The notes below the pieces were generated by a model. The model had not been told where the DNA came from. It was given only the letters and a program-made list of their open reading frames with translations, and searched no databases. A stretch of DNA of 64,000 nt from UBA935 sp031556725 (GTDB taxonomy: Bacteria > Bacillota > Clostridia > Lachnospirales > Lachnospiraceae), in the NCBI GenBank assembly GCA_031556725.1, contig JAVBSL010000014.1, positions 186,001-250,000 of the forward strand, given 5' to 3'. Shown here in pieces: positions 41,494 to 50,717 of the stretch. The translations under genes were made by a program, and so were the position numbers. Every line of letters begins with the position of its first letter. Position 1 is the first letter of the stretch.

Positions 41494-43059
41494 ATGAAAA
41501 TGAAAAAAATGATTTCCATGTTACTGGCAACTATGCTGACGCTGTCTATGCTGGCGGGTTGCGGAAACGGAGGAAAAACCGAAAGCAACACAAACAGCGG
41601 AAATGGCACCGCGAAGGAAACTGCAAAGGAGACAGCAAAAAATACCGAAGTAGAGGCACCATCTGATAATTTGGATCCTGTTACCCTGCATTTCATCTTC
41701 TTTGGCGACAAGAAGTCGGCTACCGATGATGTTTGGAAAGCAATTGCAGATTACACCAGAGATACCTTGAATTGTGATTATGATGTACAGTTTATTGCCG
41801 GTTCCGACTATAGTGATAAGCTGTTGGTAAAAGCCGCAGCTGGTGATGCATGGGATTTGAACTTTGATTCCGACTGGACCTGCTATTATTCCATGATCAA
41901 CAAAGACGCATATATGAATTTGGATGAATTGCTTCCTCAGTATGCACCTGATTTATATAAAGTATATCAGGAAAAGGGAGTATTAGAGGCAGCTAAAAAT
42001 AAAGGACATATTGTAGCATTACCCTGGACCATGTCAATGAATAACCGTAACTTCCTTCAGTGGAGAGGCGATTTGGCAGAGGCAGCTGGTATTACCGTAG
42101 ATAAAAATAGCTTGAAAGACTATGCTGGCGTAGATAAATTCTTATATGAATTAAAAGCTGCATATCCGGATAAATACATTATTGAAAACGCTGAATTTCT
42201 GGGCACACAGGAAGGATACTATGATTTAGGACACGGATTGGTATTCAAATTAGATGATCCGGCATGTAAAGTAGTAGCAAAAGAAGAAATAGCAAGCTTT
42301 AAAACATCTTGTGAATATGCAGAAAAATGGCAGAAAGACGGTTTGATATGGAAAGACGTTCTGACCGATCAGTTAGATCATAATGTTTTGATTGACCAGG
42401 GCAAGCTGATTACCAAATGGGGAACTCATGAGTTCTGTAATCAGAACAGAGCATGGGCAGACGAAGGCGCATATTGGGATTTTACAGAGGTTTACCCGGA
42501 AGGTTTATTTGCTAACAGAACTCCTCTTTCCAATGCAATTTGTATTCCGGACAGCAGCGAAAACCCGGAAAGAACTTTAATGTTCTTAAATATGTTAGAA
42601 ACCGACCAGACTTTATATGATATGGTACATTACGGTGTTGTTGGCTTGACCTATGAACTGGATGGTGAAGCAGCTGTATTCCCGGCTGGCATGGATGCTT
42701 CTAACTCTAACTATATGGAGTGGGGCGGACGCTGGGGTATCTGGAAACCGCAGTTTATGCGTCCGGATGCAAGCTATAGTGAAGGATTCTGGGAAAGAGA
42801 AGCAGAATTCGCATCATCTAAATCAGCCAACGTAGTTTCTCCTCTGGATGGATTCAGCTTTGACTCCACCGAGGTGAAGACGGAACTGGCACAGAGAGAT
42901 CAGATATATAACGACGCATGGAAGCTTCTGGCAGTAGGACAGTCCGGCGGATATGAAAAGGCACTTGAGAAATTAAGAGATGATTCACAAAAAGCAGGAA
43001 TGGATAAACTTATCGAAGAATATCAGAAACAGGTTGATGCATTCATAGCAGCAAAATAA
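41494..43059 (+). CDS. Extracellular oligosaccharide-binding lipoprotein of ABC importer
   Basis: Solute-binding protein of 521 residues with a type II signal peptide and lipobox LAGC (Cys23), followed by a Ser/Thr/Lys-rich linker to about residue 55. The long size and patterns such as LVKAAAGDAWDLNFDSDWTC and the aromatic-rich YNYMEWGGRWGIWKPQFM-like C-terminal half place it with LplA/YtcQ binding proteins for large oligosaccharides. It captures substrate outside the membrane for the two permeases encoded upstream. Ribosome site AAAAGGAG. Confidence 0.9.
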   Translation: MKMKKMISMLLATMLTLSMLAGCGNGGKTESNTNSGNGTAKETAKETAKNTEVEAPSDNLDPVTLHFIFFGDKKSATDDVWKAIADYTRDTLNCDYDVQFIAGSDYSDKLLVKAAAGDAWDLNFDSDWTCYYSMINKDAYMNLDELLPQYAPDLYKVYQEKGVLEAAKNKGHIVALPWTMSMNNRNFLQWRGDLAEAAGITVDKNSLKDYAGVDKFLYELKAAYPDKYIIENAEFLGTQEGYYDLGHGLVFKLDDPACKVVAKEEIASFKTSCEYAEKWQKDGLIWKDVLTDQLDHNVLIDQGKLITKWGTHEFCNQNRAWADEGAYWDFTEVYPEGLFANRTPLSNAICIPDSSENPERTLMFLNMLETDQTLYDMVHYGVVGLTYELDGEAAVFPAGMDASNSNYMEWGGRWGIWKPQFMRPDASYSEGFWEREAEFASSKSANVVSPLDGFSFDSTEVKTELAQRDQIYNDAWKLLAVGQSGGYEKALEKLRDDSQKAGMDKLIEEYQKQVDAFIAAK

Positions 43060-43069
43060 ATTACAAGCA

Positions 43070-43091
43070 GAGCCCCAGTGAAATGGGGCTC
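43070..43091 (+). terminator. Stem-loop after the binding-protein gene
   Basis: GAGCCCCA (43070-43077) pairs with TGGGGCTC (43084-43091) around GTGAAA. There is no T-run, and the next gene begins 33 bases on. Such stem-loops after binding-protein genes often stabilise the upstream mRNA so that binding protein exceeds permease. Confidence 0.6.
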
Positions 43092-43124
43092 CAGCTTTAA
43101 ACTGGAAAGGACACAGTCATCATT

Positions 43125-45887
43125 ATGAAGAAGACAGTACATATCATCAGTCATTCTCACTGGGACCGGGAGTGGTACATGGGGTTTGAAAAACATAGAG
43201 CGAAATTGATTGATTTGATTGATGACAGTATGGATTTATTTGAACAGGGAGATGCATTCAAAAGCTTTCATCTGGATGGACAGACCATTATGATTGATGA
43301 TTATCTTGAGATTAAACCCTATAATAAAGAGCGGTTAGAGCGGCACATTAAAGATGGCAGGTTTAGTGCCGGACCCTGGTATATTTTACAAGATGAATTC
43401 TATACCAGCGGAGAATCCAATGTCCGGAATATTCTGTATGGAATGGCAGCGGCAGAGAAAATAGGAGAAAGCTGTCCCGTGGGATATTTCCCTGATGCCT
43501 TTGGTAACGCAGGACAAATGCCGCAGATTTTAAAACAGGCAGGAATGGAAGCGGTGGTATTTGGCCGTGGTGTTAAGCCGGTAGGGTTTAATAATGAAAT
43601 GGGCGGCGGCGAATATGAATCTACATATTCGGAAATGTATTGGCAGTCACCGGATGGAAGTCAGTTATTAGGTATCCTGTTTGCTAACTGGTATAATAAC
43701 GGAATGGAAATCCCCGTCGAAGCGGAAGCTGCTAAAAGTTTTTGGGACAATGCCCTGTCAAATGCCGAGCGGTTTGCCGGAACCAGTCAGCTTTTGATGA
43801 TGAATGGCTGTGATCACCAACCGGTCCAGAAGAATTTAGTGGAAGCATTGGAAACGGCAAGAAAACTCTACCCGGATGTGACATTTATACAGTCGGATTT
43901 TAAGACCTACACACAAGCAGTAAAGGCAGAGGATAAGGGCCAACTGTCGGCAGTTAGCGGAGAGCTAACCAGTCAGGATACGGACGGTCGTTTTACCTTG
44001 ATAAATACGGCATCCGCCCATATTGATCTGAAGCAAAGGAATCGGGAAGGTGAAATGGCATTGGAAGGCGGTGCGGAACCCCTTTCGGTAATGGCTCATC
44101 TTGCGGGCGGCCGCTATCAGAAAGATTTGCTTCACTATGCATGGAAAGTATTGATGCAGAATCATCCTCATGACAGCATCTGTGGCTGTAATGTTGATGA
44201 AGTAAACCGAGAAATGGCAGTGCGTTTTGAAAAGAGTTTACAGGTTGCTCAGGTCATCATGGATGAGAGCGGTTATTATCTGGCCGATCGAATTAATATG
44301 GAATTATTGCCGGATCAGGATAAGCAAAGATTTCCTTTTGTGCTGGTAAACCCAGCCGGAACAGAGCAGAAAGGCAACATGAAAATGGTGCTGGATTTGA
44401 AACGGGCTTATGGATCAGGAGATGAACTGACAAAGTGCTATGATCAGATGATGGAAGCAGAGCTTCCGGCGTATGTCCTAAAAAACAGTATAGGTGAAGA
44501 AATTCCTTGCTTGCTCAAGGATTTGGGAGCAGCCTATGGTCATGATTTTCCGACAGATGCCTTTCGCCGGCCCTATATGGCCAGACAGGTGGAGATTTTA
44601 TTTGAAGCTTGTGTGCCGGGACTGGGATATGAAACATATTACCTGGTAGAACAAACACCGGGTACGGATATTGGGAAAGCGGTTGAAGACGAAAAAGAAG
44701 CATTTGCAGTGATGGAAAATCCTTATCTGAAGGTAACCATTAAAGCGGATGGCAGCTATACCATTACCCATCGGGCCAGCCAAAGAAGTTACTCCGGATT
44801 AGGTGTATATGAAGAATGCGGTGATATCGGAAATGAATATATCCATATCGGACCGGAAGGGGGGAAAACCTACTATTCTTCAGATAAATCAGTTGAAACC
44901 CAAGTTGAATTGATAGAGAAAAATGCATTTCTGACAACATATAGAATCATGGCGAAGATGATGATTCCGGAATCGGCGGATGAGAAACTGGCAGAAGAGC
45001 AAAAGCGGATGACAAACCTGTATGAACGGCATGCCGGAAGAAGCGAGAAGCTGGTGCCCTTTACCCTGGTTACCGAATTGACCCTGGGAAAGGGTGCTAA
45101 AAGCCTGAAAATAGTTACATATATTGACAACAAAGTTAAAGATCATCGGATTAGAAGTGTATTTCCCACCGGTCTGGATACAACCTATCACTACGCTGAC
45201 TCTGTATTTGAACGGGTAAAACGTCCTAATCGGCATGGTCAGAACTGGACCAATCCGTGTACATGTGAACATCAACAGAATCTGGTGGCAATGGAAGACG
45301 AAAAAGGCGGCTTATTGGTAGCCAATAAAGGACTTTATGAGTATGAAATCTTACCGGATCAGGAGAATGCCATTGCAGTCACCTTACTTCGGTCAGTCGG
45401 TGAAATGGGTGATTGGGGTGTGTTCCCGGCACCGGACGGACAGATGCAGGGAAGTTATCGCTTGGAATATATGGTAATGCCCTTTGGGCCAGGTGAAATG
45501 CTGGAAGCTTGCGGTGCAGGATATGCTTTTCAAAATCAATTTTACGGCTTTCAGACGGAGGGACCTTTGGATGGAAAACGTAATGGCGTTACACAAAATT
45601 TTGTAAAAAATTTACCCACTCAATCAAGTTTGTTGCACTGGAACGGTAAAGGTTTGGTTTTAACCGGTGTAAAGATGAGTGAAACCGGAGAAGACGTAAT
45701 TATCAGATGGTGTAATCCGACCAAAGATCCGGTGGAATTAACTTTTGCTAAGGAAAATTGGATGAATTCCTGTCAAAGAAGTACGATAATTGAGACAGCA
45801 GGGGAAGAACTTACCCTTGATGGAGATAATCGCTACAGCAGCAAACTGAATCCTTTTGAGATTTTTACCGTGCGAATATCATTATAA
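43125..45887 (+). CDS. GH38 alpha-mannosidase, MngB-like type
   Basis: Second GH38 enzyme, 920 residues. SHSHWDREWYM (His10, His12, Asp14) holds zinc ligands at the extreme N-terminus, Asp124 in FPDAFGNAGQ is the likely nucleophile, and QNHPHDSICGC is the third family motif. This short-N-terminus form matches bacterial mannosylglycerate hydrolase/alpha-mannosidases rather than the long form at 34925. No signal peptide. It follows the importer genes, so it probably acts on what they bring in. The ribosome site (AAAGGA) is 13 bases before the ATG, rather distant. Confidence 0.92.
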   Translation: MKKTVHIISHSHWDREWYMGFEKHRAKLIDLIDDSMDLFEQGDAFKSFHLDGQTIMIDDYLEIKPYNKERLERHIKDGRFSAGPWYILQDEFYTSGESNVRNILYGMAAAEKIGESCPVGYFPDAFGNAGQMPQILKQAGMEAVVFGRGVKPVGFNNEMGGGEYESTYSEMYWQSPDGSQLLGILFANWYNNGMEIPVEAEAAKSFWDNALSNAERFAGTSQLLMMNGCDHQPVQKNLVEALETARKLYPDVTFIQSDFKTYTQAVKAEDKGQLSAVSGELTSQDTDGRFTLINTASAHIDLKQRNREGEMALEGGAEPLSVMAHLAGGRYQKDLLHYAWKVLMQNHPHDSICGCNVDEVNREMAVRFEKSLQVAQVIMDESGYYLADRINMELLPDQDKQRFPFVLVNPAGTEQKGNMKMVLDLKRAYGSGDELTKCYDQMMEAELPAYVLKNSIGEEIPCLLKDLGAAYGHDFPTDAFRRPYMARQVEILFEACVPGLGYETYYLVEQTPGTDIGKAVEDEKEAFAVMENPYLKVTIKADGSYTITHRASQRSYSGLGVYEECGDIGNEYIHIGPEGGKTYYSSDKSVETQVELIEKNAFLTTYRIMAKMMIPESADEKLAEEQKRMTNLYERHAGRSEKLVPFTLVTELTLGKGAKSLKIVTYIDNKVKDHRIRSVFPTGLDTTYHYADSVFERVKRPNRHGQNWTNPCTCEHQQNLVAMEDEKGGLLVANKGLYEYEILPDQENAIAVTLLRSVGEMGDWGVFPAPDGQMQGSYRLEYMVMPFGPGEMLEACGAGYAFQNQFYGFQTEGPLDGKRNGVTQNFVKNLPTQSSLLHWNGKGLVLTGVKMSETGEDVIIRWCNPTKDPVELTFAKENWMNSCQRSTIIETAGEELTLDGDNRYSSKLNPFEIFTVRISL

Positions 45888-45916
45888 AATTAAGATTTTA
45901 AAGGCGGGTTAATAAA

Positions 45917-48532
45917 ATGGAAAAATATAGAGATGCCTCCCTCCCAGTGGAGGAACGGGTAGCAGATTTGCTGGACAGAATGACATTAGCAGAAAAAGTG
46001 GCCCAAATGGATATGATTCGTGGTGTGGAGCTTGCCACAAAGGTTCACGAAGCACACTTTTGTGCAGTGGACCCGGAATCGGATTTTTATTGGGATAAGG
46101 TCGAAAAGAGTTTTGGAAAAAAAGGGATGGGTTTTATACACGATGTATATTCCGTGCCATCCGTATTAAATAAATTGCAAAAATATATGGTAGAGGAAAC
46201 CAGGCTTGGTATTCCCTGCATTTTTACCGGCGAAGCACTTCATGGTCTATCCTATCCGGGGGCCATGGTCTTCCCCATGCCGATTAATCTGGGGGCAACC
46301 TTTCATCCGGAACTGACCAAAGAGGTTGGTCATGCCATTGCTGCCGAAACCAGAAGCCTGGGTATTCATGAGATTCTGGCGCCTAATCTGGATGTGGCCA
46401 GAGAACCCCGCTGGGGACGGGTGGAAGAGACCTTTGGCGAAGACACCTATCTTTCTTCCCAGATGGCTTATGCCATCGTGACTGGGGAACAAGGGGATGA
46501 TATCAGCGCCAAGGATCGTGTGGTAGCGGAGCCCAAACACTATTGTGTTCATGGTATTCCGGAAGCCGGAACCAACTGTTCACCGGCCAGAGTTGGACAA
46601 CGGGAGGTGGAGACGGCTTATCTTCCGGTTTTTGAAGCGGGAGTTAAGAAGGCGGGGGCCTATAATGCCATGGCTTCTTATAACTGTATAGATAGTGAAG
46701 CAGTTATTTGCTCTGAGCATTATCTCCGCGAAGTTTTGAAAAAGCGTTATGGATTGCGAGGCTATGTGCGTGCTGATTTTGGTGCGGTTAATCGTCTGAA
46801 ACACACTCACCACATGACCTCCAGCAACAAAGAGAGCATCAAAATGGCAGTAGCCGGAGGCTTGGATGTTCAGGGCTTTGATTATCCTAATGAGGAATGG
46901 CAGAGCCTGTTAATTGAACTGGCAGAGGACGGCGGCCTTTCTATGGATGTGATTAATGAGTCGGTGAGCCGCATTTTGCGGGTTAAATTTGAACTGGGAT
47001 TATTTGAACGCCCCTATGCCGATGAGCACCAGTATCAGAATGTGGTACGCTGCCAAAAGCATAAAGACATTTCCTATCAGGCGGCCCGGGAATCGATTGT
47101 GATGCTGGAAAATAAAAAGCAGGTACTGCCTTTATCCAAGCAGTTATCGTCCATCGCGGTAATCGGACCAAGTTCCGGAAAACAACGAATCGGTAGCTAT
47201 TCGTCGGTACCCTATGGTTATCATGTGAATAGTCTTTATGAAGAAATCAGCAAGATAGTCGGGGCAGATTGTCAGGTTCGTCAGGCCGATGGCTGTGGAA
47301 TTACCGAGCAGGATGTGGATTTGATACCGAAGAACTGGTATGTAGATGGTATTAAATTGAAATATTTTAACAATAAAGACTTTTCTGGGATACCGGTAGG
47401 AGAAGATCGGGCCGAATGGATTAAATTCAACTGGATTTTGGCCAAACCCCATCGTGACCTTGAGTTTAATGGGTATACCGTCAGGATGACTGCCAAGCTT
47501 AAGGTGAATACCTATGATTTTACCGGTACGAACCACTTCCGTGGTAAATTGGTATTTACTACCGGTGACAGTGTGCGGGTATTTGTGGATGGTAATTGTC
47601 TGATTGACAGCTGGGGTGATAACAAGATGAAACTGCCCTCCTGCACTTTTGATTTTGTCAACGAAGAAGAACATGAACTACAGATAGAATACTATTGTGA
47701 TGTGAACGGGCATGATCTGACCTTCTGTGTAGATCACCACGAAGATGACTTTACCGAGGCCTTGGAAGCGGCTAAAGCCAGTGAAGCAGTGGTACTGGTA
47801 TGCGGTGACAATACCATTACCAGCGGTGAGGGCATGGATCGCAGTGAATTAAAATTATATGGACCGCAGCGGGAGCTGATTGAAGAAGTCAGTAAATTAG
47901 GAAAACCTACGGTATTGGTGTTAGAAAATGGCAAGCCGGTGGATCTGACCCGCGAAAAAGAAACCATGGATGCCATTTTGGTGGCCTGGTTCGGCGGTGA
48001 ATTTGGGGCTAAAGCAATTACTGATGTCTTATTCGGAGAGGTTTCTCCTTCGGGAAAATTGCCTATTAGTTTTCCCAAAGGGGTTGGATATCTGCCTTGC
48101 TACTATACGATGATGCCGGGGGGCAGCCCCAACTATCTGGAAGGGGAAAAAAGAGAGCTTTATCCTTTTGGCTATGGCCTCAGTTATACAAACTTCCGTT
48201 ATGAGAATCTGCAAATCAAAAAGCAGGGAACCTATGATTATCAAGTTACCGTGGAAGTTACCAATACCGGCGATATGGGGGCTGATGAGGTAGTGCAGCT
48301 GTATGTGGGTGATGTGTGTTCTTCGATTGTAACACCAGAGTTAGTTTTAAAAGGATTTGAGCGAATCCATCTGGAAGCGGGTGAGCAAAAGACGGCAGTA
48401 TTTCAATTGGATTTTGACAGCTTTAAATTGTTAGATAAAAAATTTGTCTGGGTGGTCGAACCGGGAGAGTTCCGTATATGTGTAGGGGCCAGCTTCCGTG
48501 ACATCCGGTTGGAAAAAATGATTACGGTGTAA
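45917..48532 (+). CDS. GH3 beta-glycosidase with PA14-like insert
   Basis: Cytoplasmic enzyme of 871 residues in the usual domain order. The barrel carries HEILAPNLDVAREPRWGR, KHYCVHG and nucleophile Asp287 in GYVRADFGA. A PA14-like beta domain is inserted in the sandwich domain (about 475-600, with KLVFTTGDSVRVFVDG), followed by the acid/base Glu638 in SGEGMDRSEL and a C-terminal fibronectin-III-like domain. PA14 inserts shape substrate choice in GH3 enzymes. RADFG in place of the common SDWG near the nucleophile is unusual. Substrate is unknown; beta-glucosides or beta-xylosides are likeliest. Confidence 0.9.
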   Translation: MEKYRDASLPVEERVADLLDRMTLAEKVAQMDMIRGVELATKVHEAHFCAVDPESDFYWDKVEKSFGKKGMGFIHDVYSVPSVLNKLQKYMVEETRLGIPCIFTGEALHGLSYPGAMVFPMPINLGATFHPELTKEVGHAIAAETRSLGIHEILAPNLDVAREPRWGRVEETFGEDTYLSSQMAYAIVTGEQGDDISAKDRVVAEPKHYCVHGIPEAGTNCSPARVGQREVETAYLPVFEAGVKKAGAYNAMASYNCIDSEAVICSEHYLREVLKKRYGLRGYVRADFGAVNRLKHTHHMTSSNKESIKMAVAGGLDVQGFDYPNEEWQSLLIELAEDGGLSMDVINESVSRILRVKFELGLFERPYADEHQYQNVVRCQKHKDISYQAARESIVMLENKKQVLPLSKQLSSIAVIGPSSGKQRIGSYSSVPYGYHVNSLYEEISKIVGADCQVRQADGCGITEQDVDLIPKNWYVDGIKLKYFNNKDFSGIPVGEDRAEWIKFNWILAKPHRDLEFNGYTVRMTAKLKVNTYDFTGTNHFRGKLVFTTGDSVRVFVDGNCLIDSWGDNKMKLPSCTFDFVNEEEHELQIEYYCDVNGHDLTFCVDHHEDDFTEALEAAKASEAVVLVCGDNTITSGEGMDRSELKLYGPQRELIEEVSKLGKPTVLVLENGKPVDLTREKETMDAILVAWFGGEFGAKAITDVLFGEVSPSGKLPISFPKGVGYLPCYYTMMPGGSPNYLEGEKRELYPFGYGLSYTNFRYENLQIKKQGTYDYQVTVEVTNTGDMGADEVVQLYVGDVCSSIVTPELVLKGFERIHLEAGEQKTAVFQLDFDSFKLLDKKFVWVVEPGEFRICVGASFRDIRLEKMITV

Positions 48533-48566
48533 AGTAAAGGGTAGCTATAAAGAAAGGTGGATGGTA

Positions 48567-50690
48567 ATGGATAAGAGACAGTGGAAAGAATACCGGGAAC
48601 AGGCGAAGAAATTACGGATGCAAATGACACTGGAAGAAAAGACGTCACAGCTTTCTTATCGGTCACCGGCTGTGGCCCGTTTAGGGATTCCTGCTTATAA
48701 TTGGTGGAATGAAGCCCTCCATGGCGTGGCCAGGGCCGGTACCTCCACCAGCTTTCCTCAGATGATCGGGATGGCCGCTTCCTTTGATGAGGATTTGATC
48801 GAAAAGATGGCCGATGTGATTGCTACCGAGGGTCGGGCAAAATATGAGGAAAGCATACGCAATCAGGATCGGGATATTTATAAAGGGCTGACTTTTTGGT
48901 GCCCCAATGTCAATATTTTTCGTGATCCCCGCTGGGGGAGAGGGCATGAAACCTTTGGTGAAGATCCTTATTTAACTTCCCGACTGGGGATTGCCTATGT
49001 GAAAGGATTACAAGGAGACAGCAAGCACCTGAAGAGTGCGGCCTGTGTGAAACATTTCGCAGTACATAGCGGACCGGAAGCAGGCCGGCACGAATTTGAT
49101 GCCAAGGTATCCTTGAAAGATTTATACGAAACCTACCTTCCTGCCTTTGAGGCTTGTGTGAAAGAAGGTCAAGCGGTTGGGGTGATGGGAGCTTATAATC
49201 GGGTAAACGGTGAAGTGAGCTGTGGAAGCACTACCTTGTTAGAAGAAATTTTGCGTAAGAAGTGGGGTTTTGATGGATATGTGGTTTCTGACTGTGGGGC
49301 AATTGCAGATTTTCATATGCACCATGGTGTAACGAATACAGCGGAGGAATCGGCGGCCATGGCATTAAAAGCCGGCTGTGATTTGAATTGTGGAAATATC
49401 TACCTATATGTGGAAAAAGCAGTTCGTGATGGCTTGGCGAAAGAGGAAGATGTGGACGTGGCCGTGGATAATCTGCTGACCATTCGGATGGCTCTGGGAA
49501 TGTTTGAACCAAATGAATATGAGAATATCCCCTTCGAAGTGGTGGAATGTCAGGAACATATAGAACTGGCAGAGGAAGCTGCGGTACGGAGTATGGTGTT
49601 GCTGAAAAATGACGGCATACTGCCATTGGAAAAAGACAAGATTAAGTCCATTGCGGTAATCGGACCTAATGCCAATAGCCGTGATGCCTTAAAGGCCAAT
49701 TATTTCGGAACCTCTTCCCGATATACTACTGTGCTGGAGGGAATTCAACAGGAAGTGGGAGAAGAAATCCGGGTCTATTATGCCCAGGGTGCTCACCTAT
49801 ATAGAGACCAGACGGAAGCCGGTGCGCTTATGGGTGACCGCTTGCAGGAGGCTTTGAGCACCCTTAGAAGAAGTGATGTGGTGATTCTTTGCTTGGGATT
49901 GGATGCCAATATTGAAGGGGAAGAAGGAGATGCCAATAATGAATATGCCGCCGGTGATAAACGCAGTCTGGAATTGCCGGCAAGTCAGAAAAGACTTCTT
50001 CATCAAGTACTGGAAGAAGGAAATAGATTAAACAAACCGGTGATTCTTTGCATGATGGCAGGCAGCGCTATGGATTTACGAGAAGCGGACGAAAAAGCAT
50101 CTGCCATTCTTCAATTATGGTATCCGGGCGCAAGAGGCGGAAAGGCGGCAGCCGATATTTTGTTTGGAAAGAAAGCTCCTTCCGGAAAACTTCCGGTGAC
50201 CTTTTACCGTTCCACCGAGGAACTTCCGCCATTTGAAGAATATGCAATGAGGAATCGCACCTATCGTTATTTTACAGGTGAGGTACAATATCCCTTCGGA
50301 TTTGGCCTTACCTATGGTGAAGCAGTACTGAAAGAAGCAAGTGCAAAGAATACTGAAGCGGTTGAGATGACAATAAAGGCGTTGATTGAAAACACCGGAA
50401 AGACTCCCGTCAGAGAGATACTGCAGGTGTATGCAAAGAATCTGACTTCGAACCATGCACCCCTCCATCCGGTTTTGTGCGGTATGTGCTCTTTTACATT
50501 AGAACCCGGAGAACAGCGGGAAATCGAACTGAATGTTCCGGTGGAAAGGCTGAAAGTTGTGGACGAAGAAGGAATCAGTCGTTTTGACGGTGAGGAATAT
50601 GAAATAAGTATCGGATTTGGACAGCCGGATCGTCGTACCGAGGTGTTGACCGGACAAAAAGCAATAACAATCCCCATGCAGATAAAGTAA
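48567..50690 (+). CDS. GH3 beta-xylosidase/beta-glucosidase type enzyme
   Basis: Enzyme of 707 residues from ATG 48567, which follows AAAGGTGG better than ATG 48561. PAYNWWNEALHGVARAG near the N-terminus, KHFAVHSGPE, nucleophile Asp242 in YVVSDCGA and the acid/base region IEGEEGD (about residues 449-455) match the bacterial and plant beta-xylosidase/alpha-arabinosidase branch of GH3. No signal peptide. It lies 34 bases after the PA14 GH3 and 27 bases before the fucosidase, so it is cotranscribed with both. Confidence 0.9.
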   Translation: MDKRQWKEYREQAKKLRMQMTLEEKTSQLSYRSPAVARLGIPAYNWWNEALHGVARAGTSTSFPQMIGMAASFDEDLIEKMADVIATEGRAKYEESIRNQDRDIYKGLTFWCPNVNIFRDPRWGRGHETFGEDPYLTSRLGIAYVKGLQGDSKHLKSAACVKHFAVHSGPEAGRHEFDAKVSLKDLYETYLPAFEACVKEGQAVGVMGAYNRVNGEVSCGSTTLLEEILRKKWGFDGYVVSDCGAIADFHMHHGVTNTAEESAAMALKAGCDLNCGNIYLYVEKAVRDGLAKEEDVDVAVDNLLTIRMALGMFEPNEYENIPFEVVECQEHIELAEEAAVRSMVLLKNDGILPLEKDKIKSIAVIGPNANSRDALKANYFGTSSRYTTVLEGIQQEVGEEIRVYYAQGAHLYRDQTEAGALMGDRLQEALSTLRRSDVVILCLGLDANIEGEEGDANNEYAAGDKRSLELPASQKRLLHQVLEEGNRLNKPVILCMMAGSAMDLREADEKASAILQLWYPGARGGKAAADILFGKKAPSGKLPVTFYRSTEELPPFEEYAMRNRTYRYFTGEVQYPFGFGLTYGEAVLKEASAKNTEAVEMTIKALIENTGKTPVREILQVYAKNLTSNHAPLHPVLCGMCSFTLEPGEQREIELNVPVERLKVVDEEGISRFDGEEYEISIGFGQPDRRTEVLTGQKAITIPMQIK

Positions 50691-50717
50691 TAAAGTTAGA
50701 TAGACAGGAGATTGAAG

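Noticed and set aside
41409..41666. An 85-codon Lys/Glu/Arg-rich frame overlapping the binding-protein start
   Set aside because: It is a shifted reading of the purine-rich leader and the signal peptide region of the lipoprotein; no family features.
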